Shown here in pieces: positions 1 to 9,600 of a DNA stretch of 64,000 nucleotides. The translations under genes were made by a program, and so were the position numbers. This DNA comes from Pseudogymnoascus destructans (Eukaryota; Ascomycota; Leotiomycetes; Thelebolales; Thelebolaceae), in contig NW_020167538.1 in the NCBI RefSeq assembly GCF_001641265.1, positions 186,001 to 250,000 of the forward strand, given 5' to 3'. The notes below the pieces were generated by a model. It was not told the DNA's origin. It was given only the letters and a program-made list of their open reading frames with translations, and did no database searches. Position 1 is the first letter of the stretch, and each line of letters begins with the position of its first letter.

Positions 1-2221
1 GCTGGACAATAAAATTGACCACGTAAGAGGCACTAGACTTCGCCGTTCTAAGGAGTGGCTGTACTGTTTTTTGAAGCTCCTGGACAGCTGTTGAGGATTG
101 CCGAGCCGCACGCGGTTCTGTATCGTAGACTGCAGGAAGTGGCCCATTTCCCATGAGGATCTGGAAGCCCGGCTCGTCAGCCTCGCCATCAGCATCTTCA
201 TCTTCTCCATCCTGCGCTTCGCTCATTCGTGAAGATGAATTTGATTTGTTTGCACTTGTCTGGATCAGGCGCATCATGAGAGCCGACACCAGCTGGATGC
301 TGCCTCCACTAGCCAGCTTGAATTGTCTCGCACTTTGCTTTGCCACGGGAAGCTTCTCCAATGACGTGAGGATTTCGTCAAAAATTCCCTGTCGCTGCTC
401 CGTGTAGCTCGAAAAAATCTGTGCCAGGGTGTCCATCGCTACAACGCGGAGATTATCGAATTTTGCTACCCCCAAAACCGAATCTTTCTCGCTGTGAGCG
501 TTTTCAACAAAAATCAATCGCGACACAGTATACTCTAGAGTATTTATGACGGTCTCGGAGAGCTCAATACTGGAGACAAGATCCCTCAACAGGCTCAGTA
601 CTCGCACGCATTGTAAAACAATATCCCTAATGGTCTTCTTGTGTGTCGAAAGAAGCTTAAAGACGGAAGATAGAGATCCAGCGTCGCGGAGCTCGACGAT
701 TGGAACGATGCACGAGTCTAGCACATTGTTCAAAGCGTGGACTGATGCTTGAATAACTTCTTCGGGGTAGAGTTGCTTTTCCTCACGGCTACCAGTCATG
801 ATCCGGAGCGAGGCTCTCGCAGATTTTAGCCCGATATCAGCCACAGCAAGATTTTCCAGGAACGTCTCCATATCCGATTCTTCCCAGGTCTCGTCAAATC
901 TCAAACTAACAACACCAGTCGCTCTGATAGCCCCGTCACAAAGCTTTTGGAGCCTTGTAAGATCGCCGACAGGCACCTGGGGAAGTCTGCCCAAGGAAAT
1001 AATCTTCTGAAGCAAAATGTGAACCTTGGACAAAGCAGGGGATGTGAGGCTCGTAACATTATCTTCTCCGATCTTTTCGCACAAGCCATGGCCGTCCGGA
1101 TTACCTTCGGATTCGAAAACGCCCTGCAAGTGTTCTTGAAGCTCACGAAACGCGGCATCAGCTTGCTCGCGCTGGTCCGGCCCTTCTAAGACATCGTCCA
1201 CGGACAATTTGCGTTTTCTCACGGCGCGGTCCGTGGGGGATGGCATACTTTCAGCGTTTTCGTTGTAAACGGCGTACTCTGAATCGAAATATGATTGTGG
1301 ATAATCAGATATTGCAACCATAGAAGACGGCCTGGTGCCAGCCATCTCGCTGGGTTCTCTGGGAGGAGTTATGATCCGTGGATTGTAGGTTTGCATCAAG
1401 TGTGGTGCGGCAGCCTCTATAGGTGCATTTCTAACGGGTTCATAATTGCCTTGCTCCGATTTAGGTTGGTGGTGGGACTGGATATCCTTGGTCTGTGGAT
1501 GTTTGACGGAGCTTTTCTTTGTGAGTTTTTGTCGACCAGATGATGTTGGCTTCGATGGGGCATGAGCACCATTTCCACTCGCAAACTGGGGTTCAGGAGC
1601 ATCTGGCATTGACGGCTCAAACCCTATGGTCGTCTTGTCAAGCAGCATTTGGGCGAACGTGGACAGCTGGGTACTCGGGGGCGGATTGTCTGGCTTCGAT
1701 CTGCCAGCGGTTGGAGCAGTTTTGAACTTGCTGTTTCCAGTCAGATTATGAATTCGCCGGGTCATGTAATATCGGAACTCACAATTGTGTTATGCCCTCT
1801 GGTCTGAGAAGTTGTTGCAGGTCACTCAGAGCCTTTCCAAGTCTTTGTCTCGTACCGTTCGATTCCGAGGTTGGCCCATCGAGCATAGCAAGCCCTTCTC
1901 TGGCAGCATTCTCTTCTGCTGGAGTAGCAAATATAGAAGCTGATACTCTGTCGCCAATGCTAGGTAACGGGATAATACCTAAAGGTAATGTGTAAGTGGT
2001 GGGGGTTTGACATGGAGTAGATCGGATGTGGTTGGCAATAGGTTGAGGTGCGGGGGGTGCCAAATACCGGTATTAAACGGGACAACAGTGGACATCGGGG
2101 AATGGGCAAGAGCCTCTTGCACAGAAAATGGCTTCACGCGTCCCCGACTTGAGCCATGTCTTCCTTGTTGCTCCCCAGTCGCCAGAGGACCTGGAGGTCG
2201 CGCGTAGCCATTGCGTTCCAT
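1..2221 (-). CDS. SCC2: Sister chromatid cohesion protein 2 (cohesin loader Scc2/Mis4/NIPBL), N-terminal part
   Basis: Scc2, with Scc4, loads the cohesin ring onto chromatin in the nucleus. The exons I infer on the minus strand are 2221-2068, 1978-1783 and 1730 to beyond the left edge. Introns are 89 bp (2067-1979, acceptor CCTTTAG) and 52 bp (1782-1731, donor GTGAGT). The spliced N-terminus carries the fungal Scc2 signature: a VQEALAHSP segment, then STVVPFNTGIIPLPSIGD. A proline/serine-rich linker follows, a basic patch (RAVRKRKLSVDD) and a long helical region that continues off the window, as expected for the HEAT-repeat body. About 690 residues are visible and no stop is met in exon 3. 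The start was chosen because MERNGYARPPG opens the frame that splices into the conserved block. RPA12 is divergent, 364 bp away. The family call is by motif recognition; the C-terminal HEAT region is not in the window. Confidence 0.85.
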
Positions 2222-2585
2222 TGTGGCGGTTTAGAGAGCATGAGAACGGTGATGCGCTAGGAGAGATACGGATGGCGCATTACTGGCGCTATTGGAGAGG
2301 CCTTGTTCAGGAGTATTGGCCTTTGTCAGAGGTATGTGATGTATCTGATCGTTCGCCGTTCACCATCCGACGTCAACGTCGCAAGGCAGTTGCGATGGTA
2401 GCCCTGCGTCAAATAGGGCTTAGCGCGGCCTATCAGCATCCGTGCATCCCAAATTCGATGAAAGCGGCTTACCGCCTTTGCAGAATTATTTTTATGTGCG
2501 AGCCTCGGGACGACTTTATCGCTACGACGTAAATTTGACATTTTCAGCTCCATATTTCGTATCACAGCTTTGTTTATTGATCAAA
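2222..2585. promoter_or_regulatory. Shared divergent promoter region of SCC2 and RPA12
   Basis: This is 364 bp between the start codons of two divergent housekeeping genes, so both promoters must lie here. I see no strong TATA box. A GACGTCAACGTCG stretch near 2370 contains two ACGTC cores, and an AT-rich tract precedes the RPA12 start. No transcription start site can be assigned. Confidence 0.4.
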
Positions 2586-3051
2586 ATGTCTGCAATTGGG
2601 TCTCTTGTTTTCTGTACCGACTGCGGTAATCTTCTAGAAAGCTCAACTGGTGATGCCAATACCCTCTTGACGTGCGCATGCTGTGGCACCGAAAACCGAG
2701 GTAAATTAGTCCTTCGCAATTATCCGAAAGCTATATACTAATAGCTCAGATACATCATTACAAACAGTCTTAACCAAGACGAAGGCCTCTTCGTTTCCTT
2801 CGCTGTTGAGGCAGATGCGATCAGCTGTGCAGACCGTGGAAATGAGCGACAGAGACAACGAGGCAACTGCCATGCAGACTTGCCCCGAGTGCGACCGAAA
2901 TGAAGTGAAGTACCAGTCGTTGCAGCTGAGAGGTGCAGACGAAGGCTCTACCAATTTCTATACTTGCGAGTGTGGTTACAAGTAAGTTACGCGTGAAATC
3001 GAGGTGGACTTGAAACTAATGTCTCACTCTAGATGGAAAGGAAACAATTGA
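2586..3051 (+). CDS. RPA12: DNA-directed RNA polymerase I subunit RPA12
   Basis: A Pol I subunit of the nucleolus that supports RNA cleavage and proofreading. Exons are 2586-2700, 2750-2981 and 3033-3051, encoding 121 residues, the usual size of this family. Intron 1 (49 bp) has donor GTAAAT and branch TACTAAT; intron 2 (51 bp) has donor GTAAGT. An N-terminal zinc ribbon (CTDCG ... CACCG) is followed by a linker and a C-terminal TFIIS-like zinc ribbon (CPECDRNEV ... YTCECGYKWKGNN). The catalytic acidic hairpin reads RGADEG: the Asp-Glu pair is kept, but the residue usually Ser in this family is Gly. The tiny last exon encodes only WKGNN plus the stop. It converges on deoxyhypusine hydroxylase, 110 bp downstream. 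Confidence 0.92.
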
Positions 3052-3161
3052 TGTTGAAAACCCCGTCTATGCCATTTTATGCTGGATATCTACTCCAGAC
3101 AAGCTTGGAGCTGTTGCCAGCTGCCCGCCTTCCGCCTTACAATCAATCGCTACTGTACTAT

Positions 3162-4228
3162 TCATGCCGCCGCGGTGCCGGCAGCCTCTGGGATCAAAGC
3201 ATACTCTGTCTCACCACTCCTCTCGAACTCAGCCATATCCAAAGCGACAATCACACTCTCCCTCACAACCTGCTCGCTATCATTCAAGAATCGTTTCAAC
3301 ACATCTTCAACGCCATCCTCGTCTCCCAAGCTGCCCAGGGCTTCCGCTGCCTCGTGCCTAACCATGCTAGCTTCCTTGGTGTCGCTCAACGCGGCAGTAA
3401 GTGCGGGTATCGAAGCCGGGTGTGACAGCTGGCCAAAGACAAACGCAATCTCGTGTCGGAACAAGGCAGATGGGTCGGCGAAGCCCTTGGCAAGAGCAAG
3501 GACAGCGGCGACGGCCGTGGGAAGGTCGGGGGGCGAAGCCAAGTCGCGGAGGCCGAACATAGCTCTGTATCGTAGGAAGAGAGGCGATTCTGGGTTCAGC
3601 AACGTCTTCTCGAGATCTTCAACTGTAGAGTTCTGCGCTGTTGTCGGAGCGGGGTCAATAGAAGCAAAATCACTACAAAAATTAGTATCGCGTGCCTCAA
3701 GCTACCAAACAACCCAACGTACCTCTGCTGTAGTTTCTCCTTCTTGCTCTCCTCCGAATTCTCCCACTCGATCCTCGCAACCGCGATTTCGCACGTCTCC
3801 CTCACAACATCCACCTCTCCCTCTTTATCTCTAAAGTCCTTCAATAGTGCTATACTCCCAGTATCTCCCAGTGCCCCGAGCGCCTCAGCCGCCTCATGTC
3901 GGCACATACTGTCCTCCGCCACATCCTCGAGCACAGCCCGCAGATACTGTGCTGCAACTAAATTCTTCGTCTGCCCCAAACAGTACGCAACCTCATGCTT
4001 GAGTAGCGCCGATGGCGATGCGAATGCGGCGGCGATAGCCTGGATCGCAGGGAGTGTCTGGGGGGAGTCTACCGGCTGGGAAGCAAGATGCTTCAGCGAG
4101 AAGAGGGCGCGAAAGCGCTGGGCGAGGGGGGTGGACTCGGTGGTGAGGCTGGTCCGCAGAGCGAGGATCGTGGGGTCTTGAGTTTCGGGGATGCTCTGGG
4201 CCACTTTGGAAGGCGCTGATTCTGCCAT
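3162..4228 (-). CDS. LIA1: Deoxyhypusine hydroxylase (DOHH)
   Basis: This enzyme hydroxylates deoxyhypusine on translation factor eIF5A to complete hypusine formation, using a di-iron centre. Exons are 4228-3723 and 3672-3162, about 338 residues. The 50-bp intron has donor GTACGT and a GATACTAAT branch. The protein is two symmetrical halves of HEAT-like (PBS lyase) repeats. All four expected His-Glu iron-ligand motifs are visible: LLKHEVAYCLGQ, MCRHEAAEALGALGD, LFRHEIAFVFGQL and MVRHEAAEALGSLGD. The start MAESAPSK is the first in-frame ATG and gives a length normal for the family. Nothing suggests decay. Confidence 0.93.
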
Positions 4229-4490
4229 TTATGCGGTTTGTGGGATGTGAGGGTGACTGAGTGGTGGTGATCGTGTCTTGGTGGGGTTGAGAAAATAATG
4301 GCGGATAAGCTTGGGGTTGCGTGGACTTGGCTTCTTATCGAAGGTCACGTGAAAATGGTACCAATAAAAGGTCAAAAATGCCTTGTGGCCTATTGTCATA
4401 ATTAATTCCCTCCGCCCTACTATATTGGCTCTAATTTTTAAGTTAGGTGCCCTTAAAAAAAAGGGACAAAAAATTGTAATTGACCGGCGA
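4229..4490. other. Intergenic, AT-rich
   Basis: This is the upstream region of DOHH. On the minus strand just downstream of the tRNA-Gln gene are T-rich runs (near 4446-4475) that could serve as RNA polymerase III termination. No coding sequence is supported. Confidence 0.5.
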
Positions 4491-4585
4491 AGGTCGTACC
4501 GAGATTCGAACTCAGGTCCCCGGAATGATTGCGAATGAATCGCATGATCAGAATCCGATGTGATAACCAACTACACTATACAACC
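4491..4585 (-). tRNA. tRNA-Gln (anticodon CTG) with a 22-nt intron
   Basis: Read on the minus strand, the acceptor arm GGTTGTA pairs with TACGACC. The D-arm sequence GTGTAGTTGGTTATCAC resembles fungal tRNA-Gln. The anticodon stem is TCGGA/TCCGG with loop TTCTGA..T, anticodon CTG. A 22-nt intron sits at the canonical position one base 3' of the anticodon. The T-arm CTGAG-TTCGAAT-CTCGG follows. T-runs lie about 16 nt downstream. The mature length is about 73 nt. The D-loop carries one T more than the usual fungal form. The gene sits at the edge of a transposon island, so covariance scoring should confirm it is functional. Confidence 0.82.
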
Positions 4586-4914
4586 CGAAAGGGGCTTGCT
4601 TTCATATAAGGTAATTGCATAATTGTAATTATATATGAACTAAGATAACTAACCCAGATCAGCCATCCCATAACGTATTTCACATGCGAGCTGGTCACCC
4701 AAGCGAGCTGGCCACTGAATTTCCCACCTAAAATCAGTAAATTTGCAAGACAATAACTCAACAACAGCTTGATAATACTTTTCTAACCTTTTCTACTTAG
4801 TTAAATCCTTATCCAGTTATTTAGGAATAATCTATGTTGTACTCGTGCGGCCCAAAAGCCTGTATAGGGTCTGTGCACTCCAGCCAATTAGAATATTACA
4901 ATAATTAGGAAGTG
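4586..4914. repeat. AT-rich intergenic tract, possibly a diverged half of the palindromic element
   Basis: No coding sequence is seen. About 4685-4790 (CTGGCCACTGAATTTCCCAC..., ACAATAACTCAACAACA..., TAATACTTTTCTAACC) resembles one arm of the palindromic element at 14452-14878 in motif order and spacing, with many differences. It may be an old, one-armed relative. Confidence 0.3.
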
Positions 4915-5338
4915 TACGGAGGTATAGTTGGTAAGTTTTGTAGGTGGGGCGTACTATTAAGATTGCGTGAGCATGGGTACGCGTTCAATTGTTTGTATCC
5001 TTTTAACGTGTTGTAAGTTTTCCTTTATATATTTATACTATACGAATTTATATCTATTTTCTATTAACAATGCCGCACCTTACTCGTGATGAGCGGCTTA
5101 AATGCCAACTACTACGCTCCCTTAATTGGGAGTATCAAGCCATTGCCACTCGAATGCGTTGCTCAATCCGACAGGCGTCGTACGCTATTGAGCAAGGCAG
5201 GCCCTTCCTAGCTATCTACTGTACTTTTTAAAATATAATTCAATTTGACGCGATGAACGCGTATGGTACTTCGACTGAATTGCCAAGTGTTGCGAGTGGG
5301 GGGCCCCACCTACAAAACTTCCAGACTATACCTCCGTA
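4915..5338 (+). mobile_element. Miniature Tc1/mariner-type element with a truncated transposase N-terminus
   Basis: The element is bounded by TA dinucleotides. Its inverted termini begin TACGGAGGTATAG (left) and end CTATACCTCCGTA (right), and continue as GTTTTGTAGGTGGGG against CCCCACCTACAAAAC. It is 424 bp. Inside, 5070-5231 encodes MPHLTRDERLKCQLLRSLNW... (53 residues), a helix-turn-helix stretch like the N-terminal DNA-binding domain of fungal Tc1-type transposases. It stops before any catalytic domain. It looks like an internally deleted, non-autonomous derivative. Confidence 0.7.
5070..5231 (+). pseudogene. Truncated Tc1-type transposase, N-terminal helix-turn-helix only
   Basis: This 53-codon reading frame begins MPHLTRDERL, with the pattern YQAIATRMRCSIRQASYAIEQG typical of a homeodomain-like helix-turn-helix. 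A stop follows after PFLAIYCTF. No DDE catalytic region follows within the element. It is probably a relic, though a short DNA-binding peptide cannot be excluded. Confidence 0.6.
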
Positions 5339-5365
5339 AGTACTCGGTTACAACGATAATTTCAA

Positions 5366-5420
5366 GGGCAAAAACTCCATCTACCCGGTAAAAACCCAAA
5401 TAAACTCTATCTACCCGGTC
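5366..5420 (+). repeat. MULE left terminal inverted repeat
   Basis: It starts GGGCAAAAACTCCATCTACC and contains two spaced copies of a CTCYATCTACCCGGT motif. It is the inverted match of 14383-14436, which carries the same two-motif arrangement with small differences. Confidence 0.8.
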
Positions 5421-5464
5421 GATTACCACGTGACCATCCCCCACCCAATCCACCCGTAAAACGC

Positions 5465-5557
5465 CCTGTTCTCATATGAGAACAGGCCGTAAACCCCCCA
5501 TAACTCCCCCCGTAACCCCCCCTGTAAACTGACCTGTTCTCATATGAGAACAGGTCA
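5465..5557. repeat. Two perfect palindromes in the MULE 3' non-coding region
   Basis: 5465-5486 is a 22-bp and 5530-5557 a 28-bp perfect palindrome. Both are centred on TTCTCATATGAGAA with no loop. They lie just downstream of the transposase stop codon (minus strand), where they could act as transcript hairpins; that role is only an inference. Confidence 0.85.
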
Positions 5558-5715
5558 ATTGTGAGGCCTGCGGCAAGTCCTGGCATTGTGCCCAGGCTCG
5601 CCGCAGGTGCCGCAGCGTGTACGGACCAAGTCCGGCACGGCGGCAACGACTGCCCCAAGCGGCAGAAGTCCTCCATGATCCCGTCGTTCCTGGCGTCCTC
5701 GAGGACGCCGGGCAT
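5555..5715 (-). pseudogene. MULE transposase, C-terminal segment (zinc knuckle), separated by the Ty3 insertion
   Basis: This is the last 53 residues of the transposase, ending in a CCHC zinc knuckle CGTCGEPGHNARTC. Its frame joins exactly to the end of the 12452-14087 segment when one 5-bp duplication and the Ty3 element are removed (…KERVRRE then DARRPRG…). Zinc knuckles are known at the C-terminus of some MULE transposases. It contains an 18-bp perfect palindrome at 5692-5709. Confidence 0.85.
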
Positions 5716-5720
5716 CTTCC

Positions 5721-6657
5721 TGTAATGGTGGGTGCACCAGATATGAGAATCTAGCCACCCAAGGAAGGGATGAATTTACTAAGACAACACACTGTCTTAG
5801 GAAACAGAGCCAAAGGGTTGTAGCTTAGACTATTCCACAACGCAGCAATCAGGTGTATGATGTGGTGAAGTGGTTTAGACAAGTTGCAACAAATGTTGAG
5901 TCTGAGAACTCAGGGGTAAGTCAGAGGTTAGCACCTCACTGACTTTTCAAAAAACAGAGAATAACAAGATCAATGCTTGGAAGCTTGGAAAAGACGTAGA
6001 AGTATGTGCTAGTCGATTTACTGTATTGTCTGCTTGCCCTTTCTTAAAGAAAGGGCAATCCTATTTATGCCAAAGGAGTGTAGTTCTCTCATTTTCCATG
6101 ACTTTCCATGACTAACCAGGCTTGGTAAATGTATTAGAAATCAAGTGCGACCCACAACTAGCTTGCTAATCATGTAGTGAACGTAAGAGAATCCCATAGA
6201 ACCATCTCTTGGGTTCCTAGCCTATAGGAAGTGAAAAGGAGGTCCAAGGTCACAGTACCTATAGACAAATTATGTCAGAACTTAACCAATCTTGTGGGTA
6301 ACTAAGGAGCGATGACGTGTAATGAATCATAGAGGGTTGTAGAAGCTTCTAGAGCTATCGTTCATGTTCCTAGGCCTCTAGTTGGTAGAGATATGCCATG
6401 TGGTAGTATTGGCCCACCCCCTTAAGGAGGAGATTTTCTTAATAACTTGTTCAATGAGTGTCCAAATGATATGCCGTGATGTATGTAGCATAAACAGATG
6501 TAGTAGAAGAGTTTGCAGCAATCGTTGAGTAGTATTGCTTCTGTTGTTGGTGTGATAAGCCAAGATATGTATGGTGACTTGTAGGTTTGAGGAGGAGATT
6601 TCTAAGTTTGCTCTTGAGTTTGATAGCAAACTGAGTGCAACGAATGTCAGTATGACA
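5721..6657 (-). repeat. 3' LTR of the Ty3 element
   Basis: It is 937 bp, begins TGTAATGGTGGG and ends GTATGACA on the plus strand. It is the same length as the partner at 11515-12451 and identical in the parts compared. Confidence 0.95.
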
Positions 6658-6671
6658 TGATCCCCCTTTTA
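6658..6671 (-). promoter_or_regulatory. Polypurine tract of the Ty3 element
   Basis: The minus strand reads AAAAGGGGGA followed by TCA and then the 3' LTR. This is the expected site for plus-strand DNA priming. Confidence 0.75.
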
Positions 6672-9600
6672 AGGACGTTTGTGGGCTGTCTGCTTGCCCT
6701 TTAGCCAGGTGGCTTTCTTAGAAAGAAATTCTAGAATGAGCTTAGATGCATTTTTTAGATTTCTCTTAGGCTCCCAAGTGTTGTCACTTGTAGGATAGCC
6801 TTTCCACTTAACGAGGAAGTAGTCCTGACCTCTAAGTGTCTTTTTGTCAAGGATAGACTCTACTTCATATTCTGGTTGATCCAAGATCAGAACAGGAGGT
6901 GGAGGAGACTGAAGTGGTCTTAAGGAACTTTCTTGTGCCTTAGACAAGAGAGATGCATGGAAGACATTATGGATAGTCCAAGTAGGTGGTAATGCAAGCT
7001 CGAAAGCATTCTTGCCAATAGTCCTTGTGATCTTAAAAGGTCCAAGTCTTTTAGTATCAAGTTTGTCTGAAGGTCTAGTAGTTGTGATATGTCTTCTAGA
7101 CAAAAAGACTTGATCACCAACTTTGAATTGTGGTGCAACCACCCCCCTGTTAAAGGCCTGAGCCTGCTCGTCTTGTGCACGCTGTATTTGAACCTTGAGA
7201 TAGTCCTGGAGGCCCTTAAGGTAGATGATTCTTTCAGTAGCAGAAGGGTTTTTGAAATTTTCAGGACAATTCAGTTCTGCCACTTCAAACCTAGGGTGAT
7301 AACCATAGTTTGCATAGAAAGGTGTCTCTTTTGTGGTGTTAGAGACTGTGTTGTTGTAAGCAAATTCTGCAAGATGGAGAAGATCTGCCCAGTTGTCTTG
7401 AGCATAGTTTGTATAAATTCTTAGATATTGTTCAAGTACAGAGTTGACTCTCTCTGTCTGGCCATCTGTTTGAGGGTGATAAGCTGTAGAGAAGCGTTGT
7501 TCCATGTTTAAGAGTTTAGAGAACTCCTTAAAAAAGTTTGAAGTGAAAACTGCTCCCCTATCTGAGATCCAGTGTCCAGGAATTCCATGATATTTAAAGA
7601 CCACCTTGAGGAATAGCCACGCAAGTTCAGAAGCTGTGATAGTCTCATTGCAAGGCTCAAAGTGTGCCATTTTTGTGAGCCTTTCTACCACCACAAGGAT
7701 AGAGTCATAAGGGGTAGCACCCCCTTTTGGGATAGAAGGAGGCAACTTGACTATAAAGTCAATGGATATGGAGTCCCATGGGCGTTCTGGTATAGGTAGA
7801 GGCTGCAAGAGGCCATAGGGCTTTTGCCGTGTAGGCTTGTTCAAGTTGCAAGTAGTGCAAGAAGATATATAGTCTTGAAGAGTAGTCCTTAGACTAGGCC
7901 AGTAGAACTTTCTTGTTAGAAGTTCATAAGTTTTTGCAAAGCCAAAGTGCCCTGCAGCTGGAGCATCATGGAACTGCTGTAGGAGGTGTAGCTGTAATCG
8001 TTTATCCCTTGGGACATAGATATAGTTCTTGAATAAGAGAAGTCCATGCTGATTTTTTGAGAAATTCTGTAGTCCAACTTTCTCAAGAGAGGAACCTTTC
8101 TTCTGGAGGTATTCCAAAGTTCTTTTCGCAAAGGGATCATGGTTGTAAGCATCTTTGAATGCTTTAAGAAGTATTGCTGAGGGTGTATAGTCTTTAAAGG
8201 TCTCTGGTTCCTGAGAAGAGGTAATGGGGGCAACTTGGTCTTGAGGGGATAAGTTTACCCCTAAGTCCTCTGTAGTACTAGGGTTGCTTAAAGATGCTGC
8301 TATAAGCTTTGCTGAGTCTAGCAGAGCCTTTGTATTGCTAGTTTTAGCAGAATCTTGGTAGTCATGTCTTCTTGAGAGGAGATCTGCTCTTTGATTCTTG
8401 GCCCCTGAGACATGTTTTATAACAAAGTCAAAACCTCCTAGTTGTTCAGACCACCTTGCTTGTCGTCGATTGAGCTGTTTAGTGGTTGTAAAGGTCAAGA
8501 GATTTGAATGGTCACTGTAAATAGTGATAGGATAGTTTGCCCCTTCAAGGTAGCATCTCCAATGCTTTAGAGAACATACTATGGCAAGCAGTTCCTTGTC
8601 TGTAATGGGATAGTTTTGTTCAGCTGCTGATAGCTTTCTTGAGTAAAATGCCACAGGCTGTAGCTCTTCTTGTTTGTCTTTTGGAGCTTGGTATAAGATT
8701 CCAGAAATGGCAAAATCTGAGGCATCTGTCTCAAGAGTGGCAGGTTTCAAGGGGTTAAAGTGTAGTAACATTTTCCCTTCTTTAAATTCTCCTTTAAGAG
8801 CATCGAAAGCATCTTGCTGTGTCTTATCCCAGTGATACAAAGTGTCCTTGTGAAGTAATTGAGTAAGGGGTAAAGCCAAGGATGTATATCTTGGTATAAA
8901 CCTCCTGTAATAGTTGGCAAACCCAAGGAAAGACTGAACCTCTTTAATGCTGGAAGGAATAGGCCACGTTTGTACTGCTTTTGTCTTTTCAGGGTCCATC
9001 TGAATGCCTTCTGTTGAAATTCTATGTCCTAAGAAATCAACTTGAGACATATGGAAAAGACATTTCTCAAGTTTGCAAAAGAGTTGTGCTTGAGATAGCT
9101 TCTCTAAGACTTGTCTAACATGTAGAACATGCTCTTGAGTGTCTAAAGAGTATATAAGAATGTCGTCTAAGTAGACAACAACAAAGATATCCAAGTAAGG
9201 TCTTAGAATATCATTCATGAGAGCTTGGAAAGAAGCAGGTGCATTGGCAAGCCCAAAAGGCATTACCTGGTATTCAAAATGACCATAGCGTGTTCTGAAT
9301 GCTGTCTTCCACTCATCACCTTCCTTGATGCGTATCAGGTTATAAGCTCCCCTGAGATCTAACTTGGTAAAGATCCTTGCTGAAGAGAGCCTATCTATGA
9401 GCTCAGGGATAAGGGGTAAAGCATATCTGTTTTTAACAGTGACTGCATTAAGGCCCCTATAATCAACACAGAGACGCAAGGAGCCATCTTTCTTCTTGAC
9501 AAAGAGAATGGGAGCTCCTGCTGGTGAGGAAGAAGTTCTGATAAAGCCAGAACTAAGGTTCTCATCTAGGTATTCTCTGAGAGTTTTCAGCTCTAATTCA

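Noticed and set aside
6378..6629. 83-codon frames repeated identically within the Ty3 LTRs (also 12172-12423)
   Set aside because: Identity simply reflects identical LTRs; the solo copies break the frame, so it is not a conserved protein.
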